From contig BFEA01000341.1 in the NCBI GenBank assembly GCA_003427395.1, positions 1,674,131-1,713,423 of the forward strand: DNA of 39,293 nt, read 5' to 3'. This stretch comes from Chara braunii (taxonomy: Eukaryota; Streptophyta; Charophyceae; Charales; Characeae). Each line of letters starts with the position of its first letter. Position 1 is the first letter of the stretch. The notes under the pieces were generated by a model. That model did not search any database. It had not been told where the DNA came from and saw only the letters and a program-made list of their open reading frames with translations. The position numbers and the translations under genes were made by a program. Below, piece after piece: positions 1 through 10,084 of the stretch.

Positions 1-1241
1 ACGCGGACGGGACATGGTACGCTACGCCTGTTGGCTTGCTGCTGCATGCGGACTTGAGCCTTTTGCATATTTGCTCGGGCTTGAGTCAGCAATTCCCTGT
101 ACTTCCGAACGGAAGCGGGAGAGCAAGCAGCGTCAAGGTCGGCTGGTCGAGGGAGGAGAAGGTCGGCGAAGATCCGGCCTTTTCGTCCACCGTGGTGCAA
201 CTCGAATGGAGTCACGCCGATCGCCGGATGCACCGAAGTGTTGTAGGCGAACTCGATGTCGGGGAGGCGGTTAACCCAATCTTTCTCGTCCGGACGGATG
301 AGTGTACGAAGCATCATTTGAGCGGTTTGATGTGCCCGCTCCGTCTGCCCGTCTGTCTGAGGATGTCGAGCCGAACTTAGTTTCATTGTTGTGTCGGACT
401 CCTGCATGAGCGCAGTCCAAAACGCCGACATGAAACGAGTGTCGCGGTCGCTGACAATGTCTTTTGGTACACCGTGGCCACAAATCCAACCAGTGTGCAG
501 GAGGCGTGCCAGCTCGGGAGCCGTGGAGTAGTACTTGCACGGGAGAAAGCGCGCGTACTTACTCAATCGGTCCACAACCGTGAGGATGCCGTCGTGCCCA
601 AGCCGGTCGCGAGGAAACGGACCGGTGACGTCCATGGCAATGGAGAGACCGGGTTCCTGTGGGATAAGCATCGGGTGTAACTCGCCATAGGGATTGCGGT
701 TGCGGGGCTAGCTGCGTCGGCAAACTTCGCAAGAGTCGCAATACCGAGTGACATCGGTAATGAGGTCGGGCCATCGGAATTGCTTTCGAAGTCGTGCAAT
801 AGTGTGGTTGACACCGAAATGGTCGGCGAGTCGTGAATCATGATACTCGCCGAGGAGGCGAGTCCGAAGACAACGGTCGCGTGGGACACATAGTAAGTCC
901 TTGCCTCTCGAGTGGAGGAGCAAGTACCCGTCGACAATGCGGTAATGGCTGGCCGGCGGGCGATCCAAAGATAGCTGTGCATAGAGCGTGCCGAAGTCTG
1001 GATCAGACTGATATGCCCAAATGAAGTGTCGCTGAAGCTCCTCGTCGAATGCGAAGGCATGATGTATCATAGCGCAAAGATCTGGTCTTCGCGAGAGTGC
1101 ATCTGCTGCGCGATTTGAGAGGCCGGGTAGATGTTTCGGTGTGAAGTCAAACTGGTCGATGAAGTACATCCATCGTCGGATCGTGCTGCTCATCATATCC
1201 AACGTCTTGTAGTAGGTCGATGGATTGTTGTCTGTGACTCA
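1..1241 (-). pseudogene. RNase H C-terminus and integrase of element 1 (partial, broken)
   Basis: The segment reads in one frame from the TGA at 1241-1239 to the window edge. It begins with the VTDNNP end of RNase H; the sibling element has a Trp codon where the TGA stands. The integrase follows: an HHCC-type N-terminal zinc-binding region ending in CDSCEVC near 720, then a TAG at 710-708 where element 2 has Lys. The catalytic core is complete to the eye: Asp in AMDVTG, Asp in VSDRDTRF and Glu in HPQTDGQTERAH. The frame stays open to the left edge, into a region resembling the basic RMQQQAN linker before the integrase C-terminal domain. Integrase would join element cDNA to chromosomal DNA. 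With the TAG this copy cannot make a full protein. Confidence 0.85.
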
Positions 1242-2324
1242 TGTGAACCTACGACGCCCAAGGAGGAAGTGCCGCAATTGCTTGAGAGCCATGCCGAACG
1301 CGAGTAGCTCCTTCTTCCTGGCATCATCAAGCGAGTTGATGGGAGGCACTTTGTGGCTGAAATACTCCACAGGGTGCCAGTCGTCGCCGTCGTGCTGTTC
1401 CAACACTGCCCCAATGCCATAGCCAGAAGTGTTCGTAGTCACTCTCGTCGGCAAGGTGGGGTCATAGGTGCTGAGGACGGGTGCCATGAGCATGGCCGTC
1501 TTAAGTGCTTGGAATGACTGGCGTGCGTCGTCATCGAATACGAATGGCACCTTTGGCGACTGTAACCTCGTCATAGGTGCAGCAATCCTGGAGTATCCGG
1601 TGATGAATCGTTGATAGTAGTCCGCCAATCCCATGAATGAACGAATGTCCGTGGTGTTGATGGGCTCGGGCCATACTCGTAGGGCCTCGATCTTGTCCGC
1701 GAGCGGACGGATGCCTTGCGGCGTCACATAATGGCCCAAGTACTCCAGCTCCTGCCGCGCGAATTCACACCTGTCGCGGTTGGCTTTGTACTTGGCCTGT
1801 CATAGCCGCTCCAAAACGGTGCGCAGGTGTTCCACATGCTCCTCCAAACTCCGTCTGTACACCAGGATGTCGTCGAGATAGATAAGTACGTATCGATCCA
1901 GCACGTGTTGGAACTCCGTTGTCATAGCTGCTTGGAAAGTGGCCGGGGCATTCGTGAGGCCAAATGGCATGACCAGCCATTCGAAATTCCCATATCGCGT
2001 CTTAAACGCGGTCTTGTAGAGGTCCTCCTTACGAATCTCGAGTTGGTGGTACCCTGACTTGAGATCCAGCTTGGAGAAGAACTAGGCACCGCCCAATCGC
2101 TCGAGAAGGTCGTCGATGCGTGGGAGAGGGCCGGCATTCATGATCGTCTGCGCGTTGAGCTTGCGATAATCGGTGCACAACCGCAGGTCCTTGTTCTTCT
2201 TCCGGAGGAAGAGAACAGGCGCACCGTATGGCGATGAGCTAGGCCGAATCCATCCTTTCTCTAGAAGGCGTCGAGTTGTGCCCGAGGCACACTTAACTCT
2301 TCCTCGCTCGTTCGATAGATGCAA
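1242..2324 (-). pseudogene. Reverse transcriptase and RNase H of element 1 (broken)
   Basis: One frame carries the Ty3 [20 protein letters not shown], then [28 protein letters not shown], the fingers/palm segment ending [10 protein letters not shown], the catalytic YLDDILVY box near 1880, the connection region with EYLGHYVTPQGI, and RNase H (TTNTSGYGIGAVLEQ to VEYFSHK). RT copies the element RNA and RNase H removes it. Two nonsense codons interrupt the frame inside this segment: TAG at 2084-2082 (Lys in the sibling element) and TGA at 1802-1800 (probably from CGA, Arg). The catalytic aspartates are present. Sequence upstream of 2324 still looks RT-like but in another frame, so at least one indel lies between protease and RT. 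Confidence 0.88.
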
Positions 2325-2455
2325 CCGCGCGGAGGTACGGCCCCGTCCTCGAGGATGATCTCGTGGCAGATGGGTCGATCCGGTACTACTCCGTGCGGGC
2401 CTTCGAACACGTCGCTGTAGGCGTCGAGAAGTTCGGTGATGCGTGGATCCGAAGG

Positions 2456-3507
2456 TCAGTCCGTCGATGAAGCGTCATGGGGCGGGAGGGCGTGGAGAAA
2501 ACACACCCCCATCTTCTCGATGTCGTCTCTGATGATGGAAGCTCGCATGCTTGCGACGGATACCACGTGGCAGCTGATCGAAGGATGAGGAAGAGGCACC
2601 GTGCATGGAACTAATACTCCGTTCCGGTCACGAACGTGAACGGTGCGGTTGAAGAAGTTCACCGGGTGATCCTTGCTTCGCAGCCATGACATGCCAAGAT
2701 CATGTCGAATTTGGTGTCCAGAATGTCTAAGGACACCGCCTCACTTGCGTGAGGGGCAAAGTACACTGGGACGGCCTCAATGCACCGGTCGATGGACTTG
2801 TGCGTATGACCGTCTGCCAGGGTAGGCTGGGACTTCCTCCGGACAGGTGGGCCAAGGCCGGCACGTACCATGAAGTCCTGGCTGATGTAGTTGTGAGATG
2901 CTCCACAATCGATCAAGGCACTGCAGGTCGCCTCTCTGATCTGAATGCGTATGTATAGCAATGGTGCGTCGATGTCGTCGTACCGTTGTGTCTTGAACTT
3001 GCGGTCGATCTTCGCAATGTACGCGAGAAGGTCGACAACCTCTGCTCCGGCGTCCATCAACGGAGCTGGTACTGCAGTGTGCAAGTAGTCCCGCAATTGT
3101 GCCATAAGCACGTTGCAATGCCGTTTCGGCAATCGTCCGGTCGAGGGAACGGGCATCCACTAGAAGTCCGTGAACGTCACTCTTGACCATGACGTCGAAT
3201 CCCCGGCAATAGATTGCGGCGAAGCTGTCGAATCGGTTGCCGATGGTGATGAAACCGTGCATGCGGTGGAGTGTTGCACGTGGAGCGGTTGGTCCAGCGG
3301 TGGAACCAAGTGGACAGCATAATCCTCGTAAGTATATCGAGGACTTGCGACATTCGCATCGTTCGCATCCTCCCCAGATGTGCAGGAGGTCGCTAGCAAG
3401 GCGGCCGAATCTGGCGGAGTAGAAGGTGGGGTCGCCTCACCTTCCGCGGAGCTCAGTTTCCCGAGCTGAGGCGGGGTCGCACATCCTCCTTGCCTTGATC
3501 TTGGCAC
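2456..3507 (-). pseudogene. Protease region of element 1 pol (broken)
   Basis: Pol starts in the -1 frame relative to gag, around GKLSSAEGEAT, followed by a variable linker with YTYEDYAVHLVPP (also found in element 2). A TAG at 3162-3160 interrupts it. The retropepsin active-site region reads ALIDCGASHNYIS, with Cys where Ty3-type proteases normally have Ser or Thr (D-S/T-G). A frameshift near 2690 moves the continuation (SWLRSKDHPVNFFNRTVHVRD, here split) into another frame. The protease would cut the Gag-Pol polyprotein inside the particle. The Cys may be a degenerate change or a family variant; element 2 has a different defect at the same motif. Confidence 0.8.
3422..3462 (-). promoter_or_regulatory. 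Predicted -1 ribosomal frameshift site between gag and pol, element 1
   Basis: The heptamer G GGA AAC (3462-3456) fits the X XXY YYZ rule, with GGA and AAC being the gag-frame codons. Gag's TGA follows at once (3455-3453). Pol continues exactly in the -1 frame (GGG AAA CTG AGC). Eleven bases downstream, GAAGGTG (3444-3438) can pair with CACCTTC (3428-3422) around a nine-base loop, giving a candidate stimulatory hairpin. The same heptamer-stop arrangement occurs in element 2. Confidence 0.7.
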
Positions 3508-5057
3508 AGGGAGGTCTTATGCTTGGTGCTGTTGCACCAATAGCAGCTGCCGTAGCGGCCGTGGACCTTGTACTTCGCCTCTGTCACGCCAAACTTGACC
3601 CATGGAAACTGTCCTGGCTGTCCATTTCCGGCCTGCGATGCGGATTTCGCCTTCCTATTGTTGCGGGACTTGTTGGTGCTTCGCGGCTGGACAGCAGCCA
3701 CCTGATCTCCGTCACTTGATGCTGGAGTGGCCGCTGGGTTATCTCCACTGTCCTGCTGGACTGCAGCGAAGTGCTGCTGTCGCGGACCAGTTCGTACCTT
3801 CTCCACATAGGTCNGNTGCCATGATGTTGATTTCTCGTGTGCAGCTGACCTGTTGGTCTTGATGATCTCCCTCGCTTTGTCAATGATCTCTGCGAAGGTT
3901 GAGTACTGCTCGCGATCACCAGGAGCCAGGCTCAATGCAGCACAGGACCTGTTGTAGAACTCACGGCGTAGATGCTCGAATGGTAGATTCAGATTGGGCA
4001 CAGCCGCAATCTTCTGCCACTCCGTGAGCCAGTCCCGTGTTGCTGTGTTGCCCTGTGACATGGTGAACAGTCGGTTGATGGCGAGTGCTGGCGCGTCGTC
4101 AACGATGAACCGCTTCTTCCACAGCCGTGTCAGTTCCTCCCATGTGATTACGTCCTTCAAGTCTGGTACGTCGACGCCGCGGGAGGTTGCCAAGTGGGTC
4201 AACCAGGTCTGGCATCCGCCCTTTGAATTCAGGAACAGGGCGCCGATGTACGCATGCTTGTCTACGGGCAGAATCTTGAGTTGCATTGTGAATGCTTCCC
4301 ACTAGAGGACCGGATCCTGCTGCACGTAGTCGTCGAACTTCTCCAGAGTGAACGTTGGCATCTTATACATCTTCGGATTGCCATTTGCGTTCGTCGTCTG
4401 CAGCTGTTGGACCTCGGTCTTCAATGCATGCAGCTGACTGCTGATGGTGGTGGTCGGCGTAGCGAAAGTGCTGATGTTGCCGAGCATTGCCACTATGTGG
4501 TCAACGCGGTCCTCCAGTTGGCGGCTTGAGGGTGCACTGCTGGAAGCCCCAGAAGCTGGTCCTGGTACAGCCTGTTCCAGGTCCAACAATCGGGCATTGA
4601 GTGCCCGAGTTGCATCCTCATGGCCCTGCACTGTGCGGCAGAGCGTCGCCAACTCCTGATGTTGTTGCGTCAGGTCCCGGTACTGTCTCTCCAACTCTGA
4701 CCGTTGGTAGTTGCAAGCATACAACAACCGCGTCACGAGTTTGGAGAGGAACTCCTTGTGCTTCTCTTCCGGTGTTGCCTCGTCGCCGTTCGGTTCAAAA
4801 TGCCAGTACTTGAGTCTGTCGATGTTGTTGGCTTCATGCCGCTGCAGCAGATCCTGGGCTTCCTTGCGGCGAGCCTGGGCATCTGTGTCTGCATCGGCCT
4901 GTAGCCGCAGCTGTTCTGCTTCTGCTGCCTCTTCAGCCTGTACGTGGGCAGCCTCGACTGCCAGCAGGCGTTGTTCCTCAGCCTCTATCTGAGCCAGGCA
5001 ACGCTGCTTGTAGGCGGCAATGGTCTCATTGGCCAGTTGGCCTGGCAGGCCCGTCAT
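3453..5057 (-). pseudogene. gag of element 1 (one in-frame stop)
   Basis: The chosen start is the ATG at 5057, opening MTGLPGQLANETIAAYKQR. The longer upstream reading is only a translated tandem repeat. The N-terminal half is strongly charged and heptad-like (Glu/Ala/Arg/Leu rich, roughly residues 15-150), consistent with coiled coils. A TAG at 4304-4302 splits the frame; both halves are in the same frame. The second half has the retrotransposon Gag core (WLTHLATSRGVDVPDLKDV, WEELTRLWKKRF, LTEWQKIAAVPNLN) and ends in a CCHC zinc knuckle, CYWCNSTKHKTSLC (about 3545-3504), typical of nucleocapsid. The total is about 534 codons. Two N bases lie at about 3814 and 3816. Gag would form the particle and bind element RNA. 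The frame ends at the TGA after the frameshift heptamer. Confidence 0.9.
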
Positions 5058-5372
5058 GTTGCTGACGTGGCACTGCTGCTTACGTGGCACTGCTGACGTG
5101 GCACTGCTGCTTACGTGGCACTGCTGATGTGGCACTGCTGACGTGGCACTGTGTCTGACGTGGTACTGCTGATGTGCCACTGCTGACGTGGCACTGTGTC
5201 GGACATCACTGCTGACGTGGCACTGTGTCTGACGTGGCACTGCTGTCGTGGCACTATGTCTGGCGTGGCAATGTGACCTGGCACTGCTGACGTGGCACTG
5301 CTGATCTAGCACTGTGACGTGGCACTGCTGACGTGGCACTGCTGACGTGGTACTGCGATCGTGGCACTGTAC
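5058..5372. repeat. 14-15 bp tandem array with ACGTGGCA cores in the element 1 leader
   Basis: The unit is close to CTGCTGACGTGGCA, repeated with variants (TTACGTGGCA, CTGTGTCTGACGTGGCA). I count about eleven exact ACGTGGCA cores. It lies directly upstream of the gag ATG in the transcribed leader. ACGTGGC is the core recognised by plant bZIP (ABRE/G-box type) factors, so a transcriptional role is conceivable. It could equally be a simple minisatellite. Confidence 0.85.
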
Positions 5373-6289
5373 CGAAACGGAATGCATGCAAGGGGTGGGT
5401 GGGAGGGAAAATGGAGGGAGGTAACCAACCCAACAATACTTTCCTCCGCCCTGATCAACAGATAAAATAAAAAAAATAAAAAGAGGACTACTTCCTTTTT
5501 TTTTTTTTTGTATATATCTGTCGATTTATGATGAGTAGGATATGTCAGAAGAGTATTATGAAGGAGATCTAGGCTAGGTGCCGCAAATTTTCGGCTTTTA
5601 CCAACTGGATCTTGAAAAAAAAAATTTGCGAAATGGAGTAACGATGCGATTTTCAGAAGAGAGGAAAATCTAGTTTCTGAGAATATGCAACCTCCGAATT
5701 TGCCTAACGCAATATTGGCAGGATTCGCAAGATTCCGGTTTTCAAAAAAAAATTGCGATATAGAATGGAAATTCGATTTTCAGAAAAGAATAATTTCAGT
5801 TTCCGAGAATATGACCATTTCTATCGTTATCCCAAAATGCCTAGAGAANGAAATACTAACTTCAGAAATTTCAGCTATGTATGCGAAATATCAGAGAAAC
5901 GAATTGCAACTATCGGGAATTTTCAGACAAAACGAAACGCGATTTATCAGAAATTTTCAGATATTTTCTACATAAAAACGAAATACCAATATCAGAAATT
6001 TTCAGGTAAAACGGAATGCGAATATCAGAAAACGAAATGCAACTATCGGAATTTCCAGACAAAACGAAATACGATTTATCAGAAATTTTCAGATATTTGT
6101 CACGTAAAACGAACTACTAATATCAGAAATTTTCAGATAGAACGAAATGCGAATATCAGAAATTTTTAGATAGTTGTTGCGAGAAAAAATTTTCAGATAT
6201 TCGACTAAGTCCTACTAGCGTTACTAATGAGTGATCAATAGATCGCAAGCTGCCTACTTGATTGAGCGGGTCCTCTGAATGAGAGGTCC
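5373..6289 (-). repeat. AT-rich repetitive leader of element 1
   Basis: This is non-coding sequence between the PBS and the tandem array. From about 5740 to 6190 it is built of loosely repeated blocks around CAGAAATTTTCAGAT and AAAACGAAATGCGAATAT, roughly 60-70 bases apart. A long plus-strand open frame crosses it only because the repeat lacks stops. A T-run lies near 5497-5509 and an N at about 5849. A similar AT-rich leader sits in the same place in element 2, so it is a family feature. Confidence 0.75.
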
Positions 6290-6301
6290 GCTCGGATACC
6301 A
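6290..6301 (-). promoter_or_regulatory. Primer-binding site of element 1
   Basis: The minus strand reads TGGTATCCGAGC, one base off the TGGTATCAGAGC complement of the initiator Met tRNA 3' end. It lies three bases inside the 5' LTR end at 6305, as expected for minus-strand DNA priming. Confidence 0.75.
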
Positions 6302-6304
6302 AAC

Positions 6305-7442
6305 TGTTGCATACTGTAACGTGCAGACCAGAACAAGAACCGACCTTTCAATACAAAGTACAAGATAACACAGCGGAAGACTTAGATACCAGTGATCCGA
6401 ACAATCAATGTTGTAATGCAGCCCTGAACATGCATCGTCATCATCGTTTCATAGTGTGAATGGGTCTGGCGCTTCACACAGGAAGACACCGCCAGCCCAG
6501 AACATACACGGACGAAGAGGAAGGGGATAGACGAAGAGGAGGGGGAAGATGGGAATGTCGTCAACAACGAGTCTTCGCACAAGCCCAAATAGTCCCTCGT
6601 CGAAATGTCTGAATCCCAAATGTCAAGTCTGGATCCAATGTCGTCAAGTCTCAAGTCACAACTCTGTCTCTCTCTGTCGTAGTCTGAGAAGTCAGGTGGC
6701 GAGAGGGTGAGAAGAGAAGGTGGACTTAGAGAGGAAGAAGAAGAACTCTCTCTCTCTCTCTTTGTCCAGTACTAACCCGTGAAGTTGGCGCCTCGATGCA
6801 GGTATCACGAAGATGGAGCTGGAGTGATGGCGCCACAGGTAAGTAACACTGGCCTCCGCCAGTCTCTCTCTCCCACTCTACGATCTACCACCTACCAGCG
6901 CCCAGCGTTGAAGACTACAGCTACAGCTATGGCGCCCAGCGCCGAAGACTACAGCTAGCGCTACCACTACTGCCTAGCGCTGAAGACTACTGCAGCGCAC
7001 CTCCTGAGTGCTGCGGCCGAATCCTGAAGACTACTCCTGTGCCTACTGAACTACCTACCCGTGAAGTGCATGGGAACTTCCTATGTACTACGGGTGTGCC
7101 TCCTGAGCCTGCCGAAGGAACGCAGGGGCTGCAGCTGCAGCTCCTGCTCAAACTCGTGAGGAACAGGCTATTTCTGGCCTGTTCCGCATCCCTGTTTACG
7201 TGCCTGAGTCTTAGGGGCAGGTCGAAACAATGAGGGCCTGAAAATGGCCCTCCGTTTCAGGCTGAAAACTCTGGGTCTGAAAAGACCCAGAAATAGGCTG
7301 AAACGGGGTAGGGCCTGCAGGCCCTCGTTTTTCAGCATCCAGGCTGAAACGAACGGGGCCTGTAAGCCCTAAGTTTTAGGCTTTTAGGCTGAATGTCAGG
7401 GACGGGCCCTGCAGGGCCCGTGTGACTACGCAGTATGCCACA
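6305..7442 (-). repeat. 5' LTR of element 1 (family C)
   Basis: The 1,138-bp repeat begins TGTTGCATAC and ends ATGCCACA on the plus strand (TG...CA). It aligns along most of its length with the LTRs at 20739-21861 and 26886-28152 and, inverted, with 7443-8534. Recurrent parts include the GA-rich block before CTCTCTCTCTCT, the segment ending in CAGGTAAGT (6836-6844), repeated GCGCTGAAGACTAC blocks and a proximal minisatellite of GGCCTG/CAGGCT-type units (about 7230-7400). An exact 20-bp palindrome lies at 7402-7421. The outer left end differs from element 2's LTR, so it is a subfamily variant. Confidence 0.88.
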
Positions 7443-8534
7443 CCCTGTGTCGTTTCAGCCTAAAACAGGGCCTTTCCGGCCCTGAGTCTTTTCCGCCTGA
7501 AACGGAGGAGGCCCTCATAAGATCAACCCTGAAACTCAGGCACCAGACCAGGGTTTTAGCTCAGGCCATTTTTGGCCTATTTTCAAGACAACCTTTGTTT
7601 GAGCTTCAACCCCAGGGTCTGGCACATTTTGGCATTGGCAAGAGCAGCCTCCTGGACCGGCCAGCACTATACAGGACTGGCCCTCCCTGCAGGCTGCAGG
7701 TAGTTCCTAGGTACTTCCTAGCCACTTCACGTGCAGTTCAGGAGGCAGGAGGTAGTCTTCAGGATTCGGCAGCAGCACTCTGGAGGAGCGCTGCAGGAGT
7801 AGTAGCAGAGCTAGCAGTAGTCTTCAGCGCTGGGCGCTAGGAGCTAGAGTAGTACTAGAGAGAGAGAGAGAGATTGGGCGGAGGCCAGGGAGACTTACGT
7901 GCAGCGCCATAGCTCCAGCTTCACCTTCGAGGTACCTGCAGCACGGCGCCATCTTCACGGTTAGTACCTGGCACATGAGAGAGAGAGAGTTCTTCTTCCT
8001 CCTCTTCTCAGTCCATCTCCCTCTCACCCTCTCGCTACCTGACTTCACTGCATCAGCAGACTATGAGAGAGCGGGCTTGGTGACATTTGGATCCAGACCC
8101 GACATTGAGCTTGAGACATTTGACGAGGGATTATCTGGGACTTGTAACGAAGACTTGGTGTTGGCGACATTGCCATCTTCCCCCTTCTTCTTCGTCTGCT
8201 CCCCTCCTCTTCGTCTGTGTATGGACTGGACCTGGCGCATTCTTCCTGTGTGTAGCGCCAGGCCCCTTCACACCTTGTGATGAGGATGATGTATGTTTGG
8301 TCTGTACTGTGACATTGATTGGGCTAGTCATTGGTATTCTAGCATTCTGCTGCACTGTCTTGCACTACGTGAGAGAGGCCAGTCCCGGTCAGGTCAGGAC
8401 TTGTATCTAAGTCTTCCACTGCGCTATAAAGCACCATTTTTGTGTGTATCAGGATGTACACTGCTTGTTGAGATTTCACTAGCACTGCATTGTCCATTCG
8501 GTCCTTTTCATCACATTGCGGATCCTCGGTTATC
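7443..8534 (+). repeat. Truncated family C LTR in opposite orientation
   Basis: Starting CCCTGTGTCGTTTCAGCC, this copy reads like the reverse complement of the LTRs at 20739-21861 and 26886-28152, through the AAGCACCATTTTTGTG block to GGATCCTCGGTTAT near 8534. It lacks the first part of the LTR at its left end, exactly where element 1 begins, and about 30 bases at its right end, with no PBS after it. The simplest reading is that element 1 inserted into this older LTR. With 6305-7442 it forms a very long inverted repeat. Confidence 0.85.
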
Positions 8535-10002
8535 TCTCTCTCTCTCTCGGTGATACTGCCTCCCCCTCAAATCTCTCTCATGCTAAGCTATGTTGCAGGC
8601 ACACCTTCTACCCTAGCTATGATACTCTCACTCGCACTTTCCGTCTCTTCTTCGTCTGCCTTCCTGTCATGCTAGCGCTTAAATGGTGGCGATCCAGCCT
8701 TCCATACCACGAGGAAGGATGTTCAAGCTGTGGCAGGCTCAGCTTTTGTAGTGGGGACTGTGACCTACTGTAGGTTGCTTATTAGTATTGCTGACACATC
8801 TATGGACAAATTGGTCACAGCCACTGTATGCCTCAACCCTACGAGCTCTTTACGACTCTTTGACTTCTGTATCCGAGTACAGCCTAACTGTTAGTTTTCC
8901 TAGAGCGACCTTGTACAGGCCCTGGCAAGGTCAATTTGACAGATTACCTAAGGCCTTTCAACCAAAGGACTCTGGAGTCTCTCTAGGGCCACAACTTCAG
9001 CGTCGCCAAAAGCTACGACTATGAGACTTACTGTGTGCTGATTTCACCTCGGTTCCTTCAATACACATTTGACCACTAGACCGGACGAGAGGCCTCTTTG
9101 CAATACAGTAGATGCAGAACACCATCGGGAAGAACGGTGGGATGAGCCAGCAATCAGAAAACAACTGAGGAGTGAAGCATGTGTCGACATTGGACCAATG
9201 CACAATGTCCCCTGCGCAAGGATGACACATACATCAGAGAATAGTAAGAACTTCGACAGAATTTCAAAGAAACAGAGTGCTGCCTGTGTTCGCCTCCCCA
9301 ATGCCAAACACTCTTGCTGGTTACAGAGAAGTTCTTGTTCATCATAGGACACAGACAGTCAAACAACTCCAGGGGCAACTTCGCTACTTCAGAGTAACTG
9401 GAGTGAAAAGCAACATTAACATGTACAAGGACTGATGAAGAGAGACCACATATGCTGGATGTTTGTCAAATGCAAGCTTGCTCCTGCGCTTGTGTGGTTG
9501 AGCCGAAGAGCCTACACACCTGCGAGCAGAAGCACACTTGCACTCCTGTACATGACAAAGCACCAGCATAATTGTAGAACATAATTTAAGGTCTTATAGT
9601 TGATATGGTTGATGGAGCCATAGAAATCACCATCTACAAACCTGTAAACTGAAGTGCATCAAGTTTGACGCTTCGGAGAGGTATTAGAACTCTGACAGAA
9701 TGAACCCCCCATTGCCTAGGGTTGTAGGCCAAAAGCACTGCCACTCATAGCAAACAGGTACTCTTCCGATGTGCCCCAAAAACATTCAGCCTGCAAATGG
9801 TCACTGCGCACTGTATGTGTGTAGTACTTCCTCTGTGTGTAGTACCTCAGCATGTAATCCTGACGCAATGTTGTCAAAAGCTGCTGTGAGGCAAAGCAGG
9901 CGACCATTAGCTGCCAGCAAACCTCAAGTGTCATCCCCAGAACTTCTGAATGGGAACCACGAAGCAACTTGCTGGGCATGGCCAAGAGAAGATTGCCCTA
10001 AT
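8535..10002. other. Unassigned sequence between element LTRs
   Basis: I see no convincing gene, RNA or terminal repeat here. Open frames are short and lack recognisable domains. One ends with a Cys cluster (CSSCGRLSFCSGDC, near 8720-8765), too little to call a zinc finger. Minor features are a CT-rich stretch near 8535-8580 and a repeated TGTGTGTAGTACYT near 9810-9850. It may be old host intergenic sequence or decayed transposon. Confidence 0.4.
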
Positions 10003-10084
10003 TGAAATAAGTTTAATAAACTCAGTTGACAGCTGCACAGACACAAGCAAGGGGCGTCACTTTCGGTCAAAGGCTACAAACAGG

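Larger units (their letters stand above)
1..7442 (-). mobile_element. Ty3/gypsy LTR retrotransposon, element 1 (left end off window)
   Basis: On the minus strand, from right to left, the order is 5' LTR, tRNA-type primer-binding site, leader, gag, protease, RT, RNase H, integrase. RT-RH before integrase is the Ty3/gypsy (Metaviridae) order. The window edge cuts the element just past the integrase core, so the integrase C-terminus, any chromodomain, the polypurine tract and the 3' LTR are not visible. The reading frames are broken by in-frame stops (4304, 3162, 2084, 1802, 1241, 710; first base of each on the minus strand) and at least one frameshift near 2690, so the copy is dead. Protein and leader organisation match element 2 (20739-28152), making them members of one family or two close subfamilies. 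Its right LTR abuts an older LTR of the family at 7443. Confidence 0.9.

Noticed and set aside
708-4304. TAG/TGA reassignment as sense codons
   Set aside because: The stops are at different positions in elements 1 and 2 and coexist with frameshifts and active-site losses. Decay explains them.
5058-5387. Extending element 1 gag upstream to 5387
   Set aside because: The extra residues (QCHV-type repeats) are the translated tandem array. The Met at 5057 begins ordinary gag sequence.
5685-6169. Plus-strand frames of 96 and 138 codons with repeating peptides
   Set aside because: They are translations of the AT-rich leader repeat, antisense to element 1, and contain an N. The periodic peptide comes from DNA repetition.
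8716-8766. MYND-like or other zinc-binding motif CSSCGRLSFCSGDC
   Set aside because: Only four Cys in a short frame, without the remaining ligands or flanking domain.
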